Origin: JBMOLK01 sp049325575
GTDB lineage: Bacteria; Bacillota; Clostridia; Acetivibrionales; Acetivibrionaceae
Direction: 5' to 3'
Assembly: GCA_049325575.1 (NCBI GenBank)
Contig: JBMOLK010000042.1
Location: forward strand, 1-21,068
Length of the DNA stretch: 21,068 nt
The translations under genes and the position numbers were made by a program. Within the stretch, counting starts at the first letter, position 1, and each line of letters opens with the position of its first letter. Shown here one piece after another: positions 1-9,040 of this stretch. The notes below the pieces were generated by a model. That model worked only from the letters and a program-made list of their open reading frames with translations, did not search any database and was not told the origin of the DNA.

Positions 1-24
1 TATGACAAAATAATACAGTGTTAG

Positions 25-132
25 CCTTATCAAGAGAGGTGGAGGGAATGGGCCCTATGAAACCCGGCAACCGGCTTAAATGTATCGGTGCCAATTCCTA
101 CGGGATATTTGTATATCCTGAAAGATGAGGAG
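25..132 (+). promoter_or_regulatory. SAM-I (S-box) riboswitch aptamer upstream of metK
   Basis: The segment has the conserved S-box core, including GAGGTGGAGGGAATGGGCCC, then the CCCGGCAACC block near 63-72 and the GGTGCCAATTCC block near 86-97. P1 can be drawn exactly: 25-31 (CCTTATC) pairs with 124-130 (GATGAGG) with one G-U pair. The 3' P1 strand can instead pair with part of the downstream terminator: 124-132 (GATGAGGAG) matches 145-153 (CTCTTCATC) over nine pairs with one G-U. This is the usual antiterminator switch. Binding of S-adenosylmethionine is known for the family and should terminate transcription before metK. A TAATAC at 11-16 is a possible -10 element starting RNA just before P1; its -35 would lie outside the window. 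Confidence 0.95.
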
Positions 133-143
133 TAAATTAGAAT

Positions 144-170
144 CCTCTTCATCAAGAAAGAGGTTTTTTT
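144..170 (+). terminator. Intrinsic terminator of the SAM riboswitch
   Basis: CCTCTT at 144-149 pairs with AAGAGG at 158-163 around an 8-nt loop, followed at once by seven T residues at 164-170. Its 5' arm overlaps the 145-153 segment that can pair with the 3' side of P1, so the hairpin and the antiterminator exclude each other. Confidence 0.9.
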
Positions 171-270
171 ATGCTAAGAAAATACATAAAGTATAAGCAT
201 ATATTTGTTTACCTATAAAACGAGGCTAGCCTGAATTAATACTAAAATTTCTATAAGGAGGTTTTTACTA

Positions 271-1464
271 ATGGCAAGAAAATTATTTACTTCTGAATCT
301 GTTACTGAGGGACATCCTGATAAAATATGTGATCAGATATCTGACTCCGTATTGGACGCAATTTACGCAAAGGATCCTATGGCCAGGGTTGCGTGCGAAA
401 CATCGGTTACTACCGGTTTGGTTCTGGTAGCAGGTGAGATTACAACAAGCTGCTACGTGGATATTCCCAAGATTGTTAGAAATACCATCAGGGAAATAGG
501 TTATGATAGGGCAAAATACGGATTCGACAGCGATACATGTGCTGTTTTGACTTCAATTGACGAGCAGTCACCTGATATAGCAATGGGTGTGGACAAGGCT
601 CTTGAAGCTAAGACCGGTGAAATGACTGATGCTCAGATTGAAGCAATAGGTGCAGGTGACCAGGGCATGATGTTTGGATATGCCTGTGATGAGACTCCGG
701 AGCTAATGCCTATGCCTATTTCATTGGCACACAAGCTAACCAAGAGGCTTACTGATGTAAGAAAGAATGGAACTTTGGAGTATCTAAGGCCTGACGGTAA
801 ATCACAGGTAACTGTTGAATACGAAGAAGACAAGCCTGTTAGGATAGATGCGGTAGTTATCTCCACACAGCATGGACCTGAAGTTGATCACGAAACCATC
901 GAGAGAGACATTATTGAGCATGTTATAAAGCCGGTTATACCTGCAAATCTCTTAGATAGCAAAACAAAATACTATGTAAATCCCACAGGCAGATTTGTCG
1001 TAGGCGGTCCACAGGGAGATGCAGGGCTCACAGGCAGAAAAATAATAGTTGACACTTACGGCGGATATGCAAGACACGGTGGAGGAGCCTTCTCAGGAAA
1101 AGATCCTACAAAGGTTGACCGTTCAGCTGCATATGCTGCACGTTATGTTGCCAAGAATATTGTGGCAGCAGGTCTTGCCAGAAAATGCGAGGTGCAGCTT
1201 GCATATGCAATAGGTGTTGCCAGACCGGTATCTGTAAGAGTGGATACTTTTGGCACAAGCACTATATCTGAAGAAAAGATTGAAAGTTTGGTAGAAAAGC
1301 ATTTTGATTTAAGACCTGCCGGAATCATTAAGAGTCTTGATCTAAGAAGGCCTATATACAAGCAAACAGCAGCTTATGGACACTTCGGAAGGACAGATAT
1401 TGACCTTCCATGGGAGAAGACTGATAAGGCTGATGATTTAAAAAGAGAAGCCAAAGAACTGTAA
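271..1464 (+). CDS. metK: S-adenosylmethionine synthetase (methionine adenosyltransferase)
   Basis: This cytoplasmic enzyme makes S-adenosylmethionine from methionine and ATP. The 397-residue length is normal for the family. Visible signatures are GHPDK with H15 and D17 near the N terminus, the GAGDQG motif at residues 127-132, and the glycine-rich GGGAFSGKD at 270-278, the phosphate-binding loop. The ATG start has AAGGAGG at 255-261 with good spacing. The gene lies about 100 nt beyond the riboswitch terminator, so its product feeds back on its own leader RNA, and it is closed by a strong terminator, making it a monocistronic unit. Nothing in it is unusual. Confidence 0.99.
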   Translation: MARKLFTSESVTEGHPDKICDQISDSVLDAIYAKDPMARVACETSVTTGLVLVAGEITTSCYVDIPKIVRNTIREIGYDRAKYGFDSDTCAVLTSIDEQSPDIAMGVDKALEAKTGEMTDAQIEAIGAGDQGMMFGYACDETPELMPMPISLAHKLTKRLTDVRKNGTLEYLRPDGKSQVTVEYEEDKPVRIDAVVISTQHGPEVDHETIERDIIEHVIKPVIPANLLDSKTKYYVNPTGRFVVGGPQGDAGLTGRKIIVDTYGGYARHGGGAFSGKDPTKVDRSAAYAARYVAKNIVAAGLARKCEVQLAYAIGVARPVSVRVDTFGTSTISEEKIESLVEKHFDLRPAGIIKSLDLRRPIYKQTAAYGHFGRTDIDLPWEKTDKADDLKREAKEL

Positions 1465-1480
1465 AATTTATTTTTTTTAC

Positions 1481-1512
1481 AAAGGGAAACAGGACAGCTG
1501 TTTCCCTTTTTT
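1481..1512 (+). terminator. Intrinsic terminator of metK
   Basis: AAAGGGAAACAG (1481-1492) and CTGTTTCCCTTT (1498-1509) form a perfect 12-bp stem with a 5-nt loop, followed by a short T tract. A run of eight T lies just upstream, so the structure has little A-tract/T-tract polarity and may act in both directions. Confidence 0.92.
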
Positions 1513-1581
1513 ACGTACTGCCGCCAATATCAGTAACAGTTTGCCTCTTTGTTTCATATACTGGAATTGGGGGTGTTTATT

Positions 1582-1980
1582 ATGTTAAGAACTGTTTTTG
1601 AAGTTGTGGTATGTGTTCTTGCAGCGTATGGCTTCATAACATTAATACATGAATTAATACTGTCCGTCAAACACAAAATGAATTATAAAAACTCCATGGT
1701 AAAGCTGGTTCTGATAGTTAAGAATCAGGGTGAAGTTATTGAAGGAGTATTAAGGAACGTTCTGCCCAGGGATTTTTTAAGAAAACTGATGCCTGGAGGA
1801 AAGCTGATAGTACTTGACATGGGATCTAAGGATGATACCCTGGATATTTTAAGAAAACTGGAAAAGGATTATGAGTGCCTTGAGGTGTTAAAAAGAAATG
1901 AAAAGGACATCCTGTTTAAATATTTTGAAGAGCCTGAGGAAAAGGAACCGAACCTTGAACACGCCAGAAGAAAAGTATAA
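1582..1980 (+). CDS. Small membrane-anchored protein resembling the N-terminal part of a family 2 glycosyltransferase
   Basis: The function is not known to me. The 132-residue product begins with one hydrophobic segment (about residues 3-29). A soluble part follows, with an alpha/beta pattern and the motif LIVLDMGSKDDTLDIL, which resembles the D-x-G-S-x-D-x-T nucleotide-binding strand of GT-A (family 2) glycosyltransferases. The later acceptor-site and catalytic parts of such enzymes are absent, so by itself it is unlikely to be a working glycosyltransferase. I chose the ATG at 1582 because GGGGGTG at 1569-1575 precedes it; an in-frame ATG at 1549 has no ribosome binding site. The gene stands alone between the metK terminator and recD2, 139 nt upstream of the start chosen for recD2. 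Codon use is like its neighbours, so I take it as real but of unknown role. Confidence 0.75.
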   Translation: MLRTVFEVVVCVLAAYGFITLIHELILSVKHKMNYKNSMVKLVLIVKNQGEVIEGVLRNVLPRDFLRKLMPGGKLIVLDMGSKDDTLDILRKLEKDYECLEVLKRNEKDILFKYFEEPEEKEPNLEHARRKV

Positions 1981-2119
1981 ACCCCGGCTTACATAAATAG
2001 AGATAACGAACTGCAAAGATAAACATATAATACCTTATTCTTTTCTAAATAAGATATATAAGTTATACTTAATCTATGAAAGCTTAAGTTTTAAATTTAT
2101 GAAGAATAAGGTGGGCATG

Positions 2120-4339
2120 TTGATCACTTTCCAAGGAATTATTGAAGAGATTATATTCTCAAATGAAATTAACGGGTATACTGTTTGTGAGCTTAGAAAC
2201 GATGAAGATATAATAACTGCTGTTGGTTTTATGCCTTTTGTAAATGTTGGAGAGATGCTTAAGGTTTCAGGCAAGTGGGTAACCCACCCCGACTATGGTG
2301 AACAGCTTAAAGTCGAGCTTTATGAAAAGATGCTTCCACAGACTGCCGAGGCCCTGGAAAAGTATCTTTCTTCCGGTCTTATAAAAGGGGTGGGTCCGGC
2401 AACAGCAAAGAAGATCATTAAGAGGTTTGGGGAAGATGCTGTAAATATTATTCAGTTCCATCCGGAAAAGCTTTCAGAGATAAAAGGCATCAACCTTGAA
2501 AAAGCCCTTAGGATCGGACAGGCCTTCCTTGAACAAAGGGGTCTTAGAGATGTGGTAATGTTTTTTCAGGAATACGGCATCAGTCCAACCTATGCAGCTA
2601 AAATATTTAAAGCATTTGGCCCTGATACCATTGAGGAGATCAAGTCAAATCCCTATAGATTATCGGATGAGGTTTTTGGAATAAGCTTTAAAACTGCAGA
2701 TAGAATTGCTAAAAGCCTGGGAATAGACCCCTCATCAAAATACAGGATATCAAGCGGCATAAAGTATGTACTTTCCCAGGCAGCGGTTAACGGACATACT
2801 TTCGTAAGTGACGAAAAGCTTAGGGAGTATACTTCAAACCTTCTGGATGTTGATATAGAAAATATTAATGATGCACTTGTTTCGCTTACACTTGGCAAGT
2901 CCATATGTGTGGAAAAGAGTGAAGACCTGGCCAAGGTGTATTTGAGCTCATTTTACCACGCAGAGCTAAGTGTATGCAGAAAGCTTGTAGAGCTTTCCAG
3001 TATAGGTTTTAACGGGAATATAAATGATTTTGAAGATAGGATTAAGGAAGTTCAGAGAAAAGAAGGCATCATACTGGCCGAAAAACAGAAGGAGGCTATA
3101 AGAGAAGCCTTGATTAACGGGGTGCTTGTGATTACGGGAGGACCAGGTACCGGTAAGACAACCATTATAAAAAGCATTATAAGCTTGCTGGACAGTGAGG
3201 GTTACGAATTTGTGCTGGCAGCACCTACCGGAAGGGCTGCAAAGAGGATGTCGGAAGCTACGGGTTATGAAGCAAAAACCATTCACAGGCTTCTTGAAAT
3301 AGGGTACGCAGGAAATGATGATGAGCTGGTATTTATGAAAACAGAGGCCAACCCCATAGAGGCTGACGTTGTCATAATAGATGAAATGTCCATGGTTGAT
3401 ATAATTCTTATGAACCATTTATTAAAGGCTGTTGCCTGCGGGACAAGGCTTATACTCGTGGGAGATGTGGACCAGCTGCCTTCAGTAGGAGCAGGAAATG
3501 TTCTTCGCGATATTATAAGGAGTGAAGTTATCAAGACGGTTAAGCTGACGGATATTTTCAGACAGGCAGAGGAAAGCATGATAGTAGTAAATGCCCACAA
3601 AATCAATAAAGGTGAGAATCCTGTTTTAAACACGAAGGATAAAGATTTCTTCTTTGTATCGAGAAGCTCTCAAAGTGATATTGTAAAAACCGTAATTGAG
3701 CTCTGCAGCAGGAGGATACCTCAAACCTTCGGTTATGATCCATTGAGACATATACAGGTGCTTACACCCATGAGAAAAAGTGCAGTAGGTGTCGGAAATC
3801 TTAACATAGAGCTGCAAAAGGTATTGAATCCGGAAAGCAAAAACAAGAATCAAAAGATCTTCAGGGATTTTGTGTTCCGCGAAGGTGACCGGGTTATGCA
3901 GATAAAGAACAACTATAATTTAAAATGGGAAAAGGTAAGCGGTCTTAGCTGTGAAGGAACAGGTGTATTTAATGGTGATATGGGCATAATCCGTGAAATA
4001 GACAATGAGGAACAAAAGCTGATAGTTATCTTTGATGATGAAAAATTGGTGGAATATGACTTTACTATACTTGATGAACTGGAACCGGCTTTTGCAGTTA
4101 CTATACACAAGAGCCAGGGGAGTGAATTCCCTGTGGTAATTATACCGGTATCTCCAGGACCGCAGGTCCTCATGACAAGAAATCTTTTATACACTGCCGT
4201 AACCAGGGCTAAAGACCTTGTTATACTTGTAGGAGCGAAAGATTATATGGAGGAAATGATAAAAAACGACAGGGAAACCAAAAGAAATTCAGACCTGGCA
4301 GAGAAGTTAAAGAAATGTATTGTAGGAATAAACTGGTGA
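2120..4339 (+). CDS. recD2: ATP-dependent 5'-3' DNA helicase RecD2 (RecD-like, SF1B)
   Basis: The product is a RecD2/YrrC-type helicase of about 740 residues, expected to act in DNA repair and replication-fork maintenance without RecBC. An N-terminal OB-like segment is followed by helix-hairpin-helix repeats from about residue 87 (LIKGVGPATAKKI). Walker A GGPGTGKTT is at 340-348 with K346, Walker B DEMSMVD starts at D421, and the C-terminal motif TIHKSQG is at 661-667. The start is uncertain. ATG 2099 has no ribosome binding site. The GGTGGG at 2110-2115 sits too close to ATG 2117 but well for TTG 2120, which gives MITFQGIIEEII, the usual family beginning. The comF gene follows after 6 nt, so the two are probably cotranscribed. 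Confidence 0.95.
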   Translation: MITFQGIIEEIIFSNEINGYTVCELRNDEDIITAVGFMPFVNVGEMLKVSGKWVTHPDYGEQLKVELYEKMLPQTAEALEKYLSSGLIKGVGPATAKKIIKRFGEDAVNIIQFHPEKLSEIKGINLEKALRIGQAFLEQRGLRDVVMFFQEYGISPTYAAKIFKAFGPDTIEEIKSNPYRLSDEVFGISFKTADRIAKSLGIDPSSKYRISSGIKYVLSQAAVNGHTFVSDEKLREYTSNLLDVDIENINDALVSLTLGKSICVEKSEDLAKVYLSSFYHAELSVCRKLVELSSIGFNGNINDFEDRIKEVQRKEGIILAEKQKEAIREALINGVLVITGGPGTGKTTIIKSIISLLDSEGYEFVLAAPTGRAAKRMSEATGYEAKTIHRLLEIGYAGNDDELVFMKTEANPIEADVVIIDEMSMVDIILMNHLLKAVACGTRLILVGDVDQLPSVGAGNVLRDIIRSEVIKTVKLTDIFRQAEESMIVVNAHKINKGENPVLNTKDKDFFFVSRSSQSDIVKTVIELCSRRIPQTFGYDPLRHIQVLTPMRKSAVGVGNLNIELQKVLNPESKNKNQKIFRDFVFREGDRVMQIKNNYNLKWEKVSGLSCEGTGVFNGDMGIIREIDNEEQKLIVIFDDEKLVEYDFTILDELEPAFAVTIHKSQGSEFPVVIIPVSPGPQVLMTRNLLYTAVTRAKDLVILVGAKDYMEEMIKNDRETKRNSDLAEKLKKCIVGINW

Positions 4340-4345
4340 TAGCAT

Positions 4346-5011
4346 ATGCTTAAGTGGATTATTAATTTACTATTTCCGCCTAAATGCATATTTTGCAGCA
4401 AGATCTTAGATGTAAATAAAGATGTGTTTATATGTAATGACTGCCTTGGCAGAGTACCGTTTATGGAAGGCAGCAGTATTAAACTAAAAAGCGGGATTAA
4501 TTACTATGATGACGTAATATGCGTGTGTGAATATACAGGCATCATAAAGGAGGCTCTCTTAAGGTTTAAATTCTCAAACAAGCCATCATACCATCTTACG
4601 TTTGCCAGGCTTCTTTTGGATAGAATAAGTCAAACTTATGACTTTGGGATGTTTGACATGATTATAAGTGTACCCCTTCACCCCCTTAAGGAGAGCACCA
4701 GAGGATACAACCAGTCATATTTGATGTCCGGGGCATTAAGCAGAAAAACCGGAATAAAGGAAGAGTCGGGGCTGATATCAAGGATAAGGGATACCGGCAG
4801 CCAAAGCCTTTTAACCAGGAGCGAAAGGCTAACCAACGTGAAGGATGCATTTAAAGTAAGTGAGACCTCAAAGATCGAAGGCAAGGCTATACTCCTGGTT
4901 GATGATGTTTTGACTACCGGCAGTACACTAAATGAGTGCAGCAAGACCTTAAAGCAGGCCGGAGCAAAAAAGGTTGTGGTGGCTGTAATTGCTTCGGGCA
5001 GGAAGTTTTAA
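4346..5011 (+). CDS. comF: ComF family phosphoribosyltransferase-like protein
   Basis: This 221-residue protein has the two parts typical of ComFC/GntX. An N-terminal zinc ribbon has four cysteines (C14, C17, C30, C33). A type I phosphoribosyltransferase domain ends in the PRPP-binding motif ILLVDDVLTTGST at 182-194 with D186 and D187. Family members are needed for DNA uptake in competent Bacillus, with a cytoplasmic role that is not fully settled. It follows recD2 by 6 nt. In Bacillus comFC directly precedes yvyF and the flgM-csrA genes; here the exporter module separates them. Its stop codon lies only 5 nt from the stop of the convergent exporter gene. Confidence 0.92.
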   Translation: MLKWIINLLFPPKCIFCSKILDVNKDVFICNDCLGRVPFMEGSSIKLKSGINYYDDVICVCEYTGIIKEALLRFKFSNKPSYHLTFARLLLDRISQTYDFGMFDMIISVPLHPLKESTRGYNQSYLMSGALSRKTGIKEESGLISRIRDTGSQSLLTRSERLTNVKDAFKVSETSKIEGKAILLVDDVLTTGSTLNECSKTLKQAGAKKVVVAVIASGRKF

Positions 5012-5026
5012 CGCTCCTATCCTGCC
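4997..5026. terminator. Inverted repeat between the convergent stops of comF and the exporter gene
   Basis: GGCAGGA (4997-5003) and TCCTGCC (5020-5026) are perfect 7-bp arms around 16 nt that contain both stop codons. A hairpin would form in RNA from either strand. There is no T tract on either side, so it would be a weak or factor-dependent terminator, or an RNA 3'-end stabiliser; chance is also possible. Confidence 0.35.
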
Positions 5027-7206
5027 TCACTTTCAAGACTTGTACCTGTAAACTGGCTGTTGTAGAGGTCTGCATAAAAACCGTCTTTGGCAAGAAGCTC
5101 TTTATGATTACCTATTTCAATAATGCTGCCATGATTCATAACAAGAATCAGTTCAGCGTCTCGGATGGTGGACAGCCTGTGGGCAATGACAAAGCTGGTT
5201 CTATCCTCCATGAGATTGGCCATTGCCTTTTGAATTAATACCTCTGTTCTGGTATCAACGCTGCTTGTAGCTTCATCAAGTATGAGGATAGCCGGGTCAG
5301 CCAGTATTGCACGGGCAATAGTCAAAAGCTGCTTTTGTCCTTGGGATATATTGGTGGCCTCTTCATTCAATATTGTATTATATCCGTCGGGAAGTGTCCT
5401 TATGAAGTGATCGGCGTGTGCAGCTTTTGCTGCATTTATAATCTCTTCATCAGAAACACCTTCGCGTCCATAGGCTATATTATCCCTTATGGTACCGTTA
5501 AAGAGCCAGGTATCCTGGAGTACCATACCAAACATTTTACGAAGATCCCCTCTCCCCATATCCCTGATATCAACTCCGTCGATGGTAATTTGCCCTCCCT
5601 TGATTTCATAGAAACGCATAAGAAGGTTTACTAGTGTGGTCTTCCCGGCACCGGTGGGACCAACAATTGCAACTGTACTGCCTTTTTTAACATCCAGGTT
5701 CATATTTTCAATAAGAGGCTCTGTATCTTTGTAGCTGAATTTAACATCTTTAAATTTGACTTCACCTTTAGGGAATTCGATAATCTTACTTTCCTGACTG
5801 TCAGGAATTTCTTCCTCTTCGTCAAGGAGCTCGAAAACCCGCTCGGCACAAGCAACAGTAGACTGAATAACATTTGCAATGTTGGCAGTATGCACTATTG
5901 GCATGGTAAATGATCTTGAATACTGGATAAATGCAGTAATATCACCTATTTTAAGCCTGTTCTTAGTTACCCAGATTCCGCCTATAATGCATATAAGCAC
6001 ATATCCAAGATTACTTACAAAGTTCAAAAGAGGAAACATAACTCCAGATACAAACTGTGCTTTCCACCCGGCTTCATAAAGCCTGTCATTTATCTCGCTG
6101 AACTTTTCTATTGAATCCTTTTCATGTCCAAAGGCTTTTACTATTTTATGGCCTGTATACATCTCTTCTACATGACCGCTAAGCATACCTAACTCCTTTT
6201 GCTGTGCTGCAAAGTACTTTTGTGACTTTTTGGCTACAAAAGCTGTAGAAAAAACATAAAGCGGCAAAGTTGCAAGAACAATAAGGGTTAGCAAGGGACT
6301 TATGATCAGCATCATTACTATAAATCCTATGATTTGAATAATAGATGTAATCAACTGAGTAAGACTCTGCTGCAGGGTTGTCGATATGGTATCTATATCG
6401 TTGGAAACGCGGCTTAGAATTTCACCATGGGTCCGTGAATCAAAATATTTTAGAGGCAGTCTGGCAAGCTTATTGTCTACTTCCTTACGCATATCATAAA
6501 CAGTTTTTTGTGCTACACTTGACATTATATACTGCATGATAAAGCTAAATAATGAGCTTAGTAAATAAAAACCCACTAAAATAAGAAGTATATAACCGAT
6601 ATAGGTAAAATCAATTTTCCCGTCAGTTTCTTCTATTGCCCTGACGGTTTCATCTATTTGTTCCTTACTAAGATTCATTTCTTGCTTTCCATTGGCATTT
6701 GGAACAGCAGATGTTTTTTCAGCAAAATCCATATACAGTCTGAATATTTCTGCTTTTTCTTTGGAGTCCTTTGCTTTATCTATAAGGGGTTTTGTTCTAA
6801 GTTCACCAATTAGTTGCCTAAGCTCCGGGTCTTTCATTGCCTCTTCCATAAGTTTCTTTTGCTCATCGGTCATTTGCTGGCTTGGATTTCCGGACATAAG
6901 ACTGCTTTGCTGCCGGGATATATTTTGTATTGCCATTTTGGCTCTAAAGCCATCACCTAATTTATTCATAGGTATGCGGCTTAAATTTGGGCCGTATACG
7001 GTGAAAGTAGTGCTTACAATTGCAAATAACAGTACTATTATCAACTTGAATTTATGAGGCTTTAAACACCCTATAAGCCTTTTGGTTGTAATCTTAAAGT
7101 TCTTTGCCTTTTCTACCGGTCTTCCTAAAGCTCCGCCGAAGCCACTTCTTTGAAGACCTCCCTGTGTCTTTTCTGCCGGTCTATTCTCTCTATGGACTTC
7201 ACTCAT
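5017..7206 (-). CDS. Heterodimeric ABC exporter, subunit with canonical ATPase site and large insert between TM1 and TM2
   Basis: This is a half-transporter with an N-terminal ABC type-1 membrane domain and a C-terminal nucleotide-binding domain. Walker A is GPTGAGKTT at 516-524, the Walker B region is LILDEATSSVD with D644 and catalytic E645, and the H-loop histidine is H676. The signature is SQGQ (621-624) instead of SGGQ, a change often seen in the partner that carries the catalytic glutamate. At 729 residues it is long. About 125 polar, charged residues (73-198) lie between TM1 (about 54-72) and TM2 (about 201-228), predicted to be on the outer face, and the N terminus is also extended. 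Its ATG overlaps the stop of the partner gene by four bases (ATGA) behind GAGGAGG, so translation is coupled. The substrate cannot be told; LmrCD/BmrCD-like drug or lipid export is a family-level guess. Confidence 0.93.
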   Translation of the reverse strand: MSEVHRENRPAEKTQGGLQRSGFGGALGRPVEKAKNFKITTKRLIGCLKPHKFKLIIVLLFAIVSTTFTVYGPNLSRIPMNKLGDGFRAKMAIQNISRQQSSLMSGNPSQQMTDEQKKLMEEAMKDPELRQLIGELRTKPLIDKAKDSKEKAEIFRLYMDFAEKTSAVPNANGKQEMNLSKEQIDETVRAIEETDGKIDFTYIGYILLILVGFYLLSSLFSFIMQYIMSSVAQKTVYDMRKEVDNKLARLPLKYFDSRTHGEILSRVSNDIDTISTTLQQSLTQLITSIIQIIGFIVMMLIISPLLTLIVLATLPLYVFSTAFVAKKSQKYFAAQQKELGMLSGHVEEMYTGHKIVKAFGHEKDSIEKFSEINDRLYEAGWKAQFVSGVMFPLLNFVSNLGYVLICIIGGIWVTKNRLKIGDITAFIQYSRSFTMPIVHTANIANVIQSTVACAERVFELLDEEEEIPDSQESKIIEFPKGEVKFKDVKFSYKDTEPLIENMNLDVKKGSTVAIVGPTGAGKTTLVNLLMRFYEIKGGQITIDGVDIRDMGRGDLRKMFGMVLQDTWLFNGTIRDNIAYGREGVSDEEIINAAKAAHADHFIRTLPDGYNTILNEEATNISQGQKQLLTIARAILADPAILILDEATSSVDTRTEVLIQKAMANLMEDRTSFVIAHRLSTIRDAELILVMNHGSIIEIGNHKELLAKDGFYADLYNSQFTGTSLESEAG

Positions 7207-8939
7207 GCCAATTCCTCCTCTGAAAGCTGTGAGGATACAATTTCACGGTATACCTCACAGGTATTTAAAAGCTCCTTATGGGTGCCCATTCCGGCTATTT
7301 TACCCTCATCCAAAACGATAATACGGTCTGCATCCATGACGGTACCTACCCTCTGTGCCACTATGATTACAGTTGAGCTGTGGGTTTCCTTTCTAAGGGC
7401 AGCACGCAGCCTGGCATCAGTCTTAAAGTCAAGGGCTGAGAAGCTGTCATCGAAAATATATATTTCAGGTTTTCTCACCAGCGCACGTGCGATGGATAGT
7501 CGCTGTTTCTGCCCGCCCGATACATTGGTGCCCCCCTGGGATATTTCATGCTTAAGACCGCCTTCCATGCCTGTTATAAATTCAGCAGCCTGGGCAATCT
7601 GGGCGGCATGCCTGATTTCTTCATCTGTTGCATCTTTTTTGCCATACCGGATATTATCGGTAATTGTACCTGAAAAAAGGACTGCTTTTTGAGGAACATA
7701 ACCGACTTTTGCCCTTAGAGTCTCCTGGGATATTTCGCGCACATCCACACCATCAATGAGGACACTTCCTTTATCAACGTCATAAAACCGCGGGATTAAA
7801 TTTATGAGTGTGGACTTACCAGAACCGGTACCGCCAATAACAGCCGTTACTTCACCTGGTCTGGCAGTGAAGGAAATATTACTCAAAGCGGGCTGCTCGG
7901 CACCATGATAACTAAAGGTCACATCTCTAAACTCCACGAAGCCTCTTTTGCCATCGGCATTCTTAGCCTTTTTAGGATCATTGATTTCCGGAACAATATC
8001 AAGTACTTCGTTGATTCTCTCTGACGCAGCCTGTGCGCGGGGTACCATGACAAACATCATGGAAACCATCAGCAGGGAGAACAGAATCTGCGCTGCATAC
8101 TGAATGAAAGCTATAAGTGACCCCATTTCCATATCGCCAACATCTATACGTTTACTGCCAAACCAAAGAATGGCAATAGAAGTCAGGTTCATTACAAGCA
8201 TCAGGGCAGGCATTAGGAAAGCCATAATCCGGTTAACTTTAATATAGTTATAGGTAAGGTCTGCATTTGCATCTTCAAAGCGGGCCTTTTCGTGGTCAAT
8301 CCTGTTGAAGGCGCGTATTACCCTTATTCCGGTGAGATTTTCACGCAGAATAAGGTTTATTTTATCAATTTTAGTCTGGATTGATTTAAAAAGCGGCATA
8401 CCTTTAGACGCAATAATCCCGATAGCAGCAGCAAGGACCGGAAGTGCGGCAAGAAGTACCAAAGTCAAATATCTGTCTTTGTAAAATGCCAGAATAATTC
8501 CGCCAATAGCCATCATTGGTGCACTAATCATTATCCTTAATATGATCACTGTTACCAATTGAATCTGTGTTATATCGTTTGTAGTTCTTGTAATAAGGGT
8601 AGAAGTCCCTAATTTATCAAACTCATGAAGAGAATAGCTTTCTACTCTGTTAAATATCTTATTGCGAAGGATTCTTCCAAGGCCAAGGGAAGTTTTTGCG
8701 GACAGGAAGCTTGCTATAACTGCACAGACAGCTCCTCCTGCAGCTATAAGCAGCATAAATCCTCCCGTCTGCATTATATAGTCAGTATTACCTCTCATTA
8801 TTCCCTCATCAACAATATCAGACATAAGTGTGGGAAGGTAGAGATCAGCCAGTGTTTGAAAAAAAACCAGAACTATAATGCCTGTTATAAAAGCCCTATA
8901 TGGTTTTAAGAACCTATACAATCTAATCAAAATCATCAT
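7203..8939 (-). CDS. Heterodimeric ABC exporter, subunit with degenerate ATPase site
   Basis: This half-transporter has six predicted membrane helices followed by a nucleotide-binding domain. Numbered from an upstream TTG at 8945, Walker A is GGTGSGKST (371-379) and the signature is VSGGQ. Walker B is IYIFDD, so aspartate D500 stands where the catalytic glutamate belongs, and the H-loop has Q531 instead of histidine. With the partner's intact glutamate and histidine and its altered signature, this is the asymmetric layout of LmrCD, BmrCD and TM287/288: one working and one degenerate ATP site. The start is uncertain: only GGAG is present, overlapping TTG 8945 and abutting ATG 8939, and ATG 8936 or TTG 8930 also fit. 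It lies downstream of the MarR gene (about 100 nt) in the same operon. Confidence 0.93.
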   Translation of the reverse strand: MMILIRLYRFLKPYRAFITGIIVLVFFQTLADLYLPTLMSDIVDEGIMRGNTDYIMQTGGFMLLIAAGGAVCAVIASFLSAKTSLGLGRILRNKIFNRVESYSLHEFDKLGTSTLITRTTNDITQIQLVTVIILRIMISAPMMAIGGIILAFYKDRYLTLVLLAALPVLAAAIGIIASKGMPLFKSIQTKIDKINLILRENLTGIRVIRAFNRIDHEKARFEDANADLTYNYIKVNRIMAFLMPALMLVMNLTSIAILWFGSKRIDVGDMEMGSLIAFIQYAAQILFSLLMVSMMFVMVPRAQAASERINEVLDIVPEINDPKKAKNADGKRGFVEFRDVTFSYHGAEQPALSNISFTARPGEVTAVIGGTGSGKSTLINLIPRFYDVDKGSVLIDGVDVREISQETLRAKVGYVPQKAVLFSGTITDNIRYGKKDATDEEIRHAAQIAQAAEFITGMEGGLKHEISQGGTNVSGGQKQRLSIARALVRKPEIYIFDDSFSALDFKTDARLRAALRKETHSSTVIIVAQRVGTVMDADRIIVLDEGKIAGMGTHKELLNTCEVYREIVSSQLSEEELA

Positions 8940-9040
8940 CTCCAATCTGCTAAATAGCTTAACTCTGTTTATTTATCAATGCTTACCGGTTATTCTGTGT
9001 AAATGTTTGGCAAAGTTTGTTTGGGGTTCTTTATCAAAGT

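Noticed and set aside
7150..7692. Open frame of about 180 codons on the + strand opposite the two exporter genes
   Set aside because: It lies antisense to conserved motifs of real genes, has no ribosome binding site, and the translation is low-complexity (Ser/Cys-rich) as in shadow frames.
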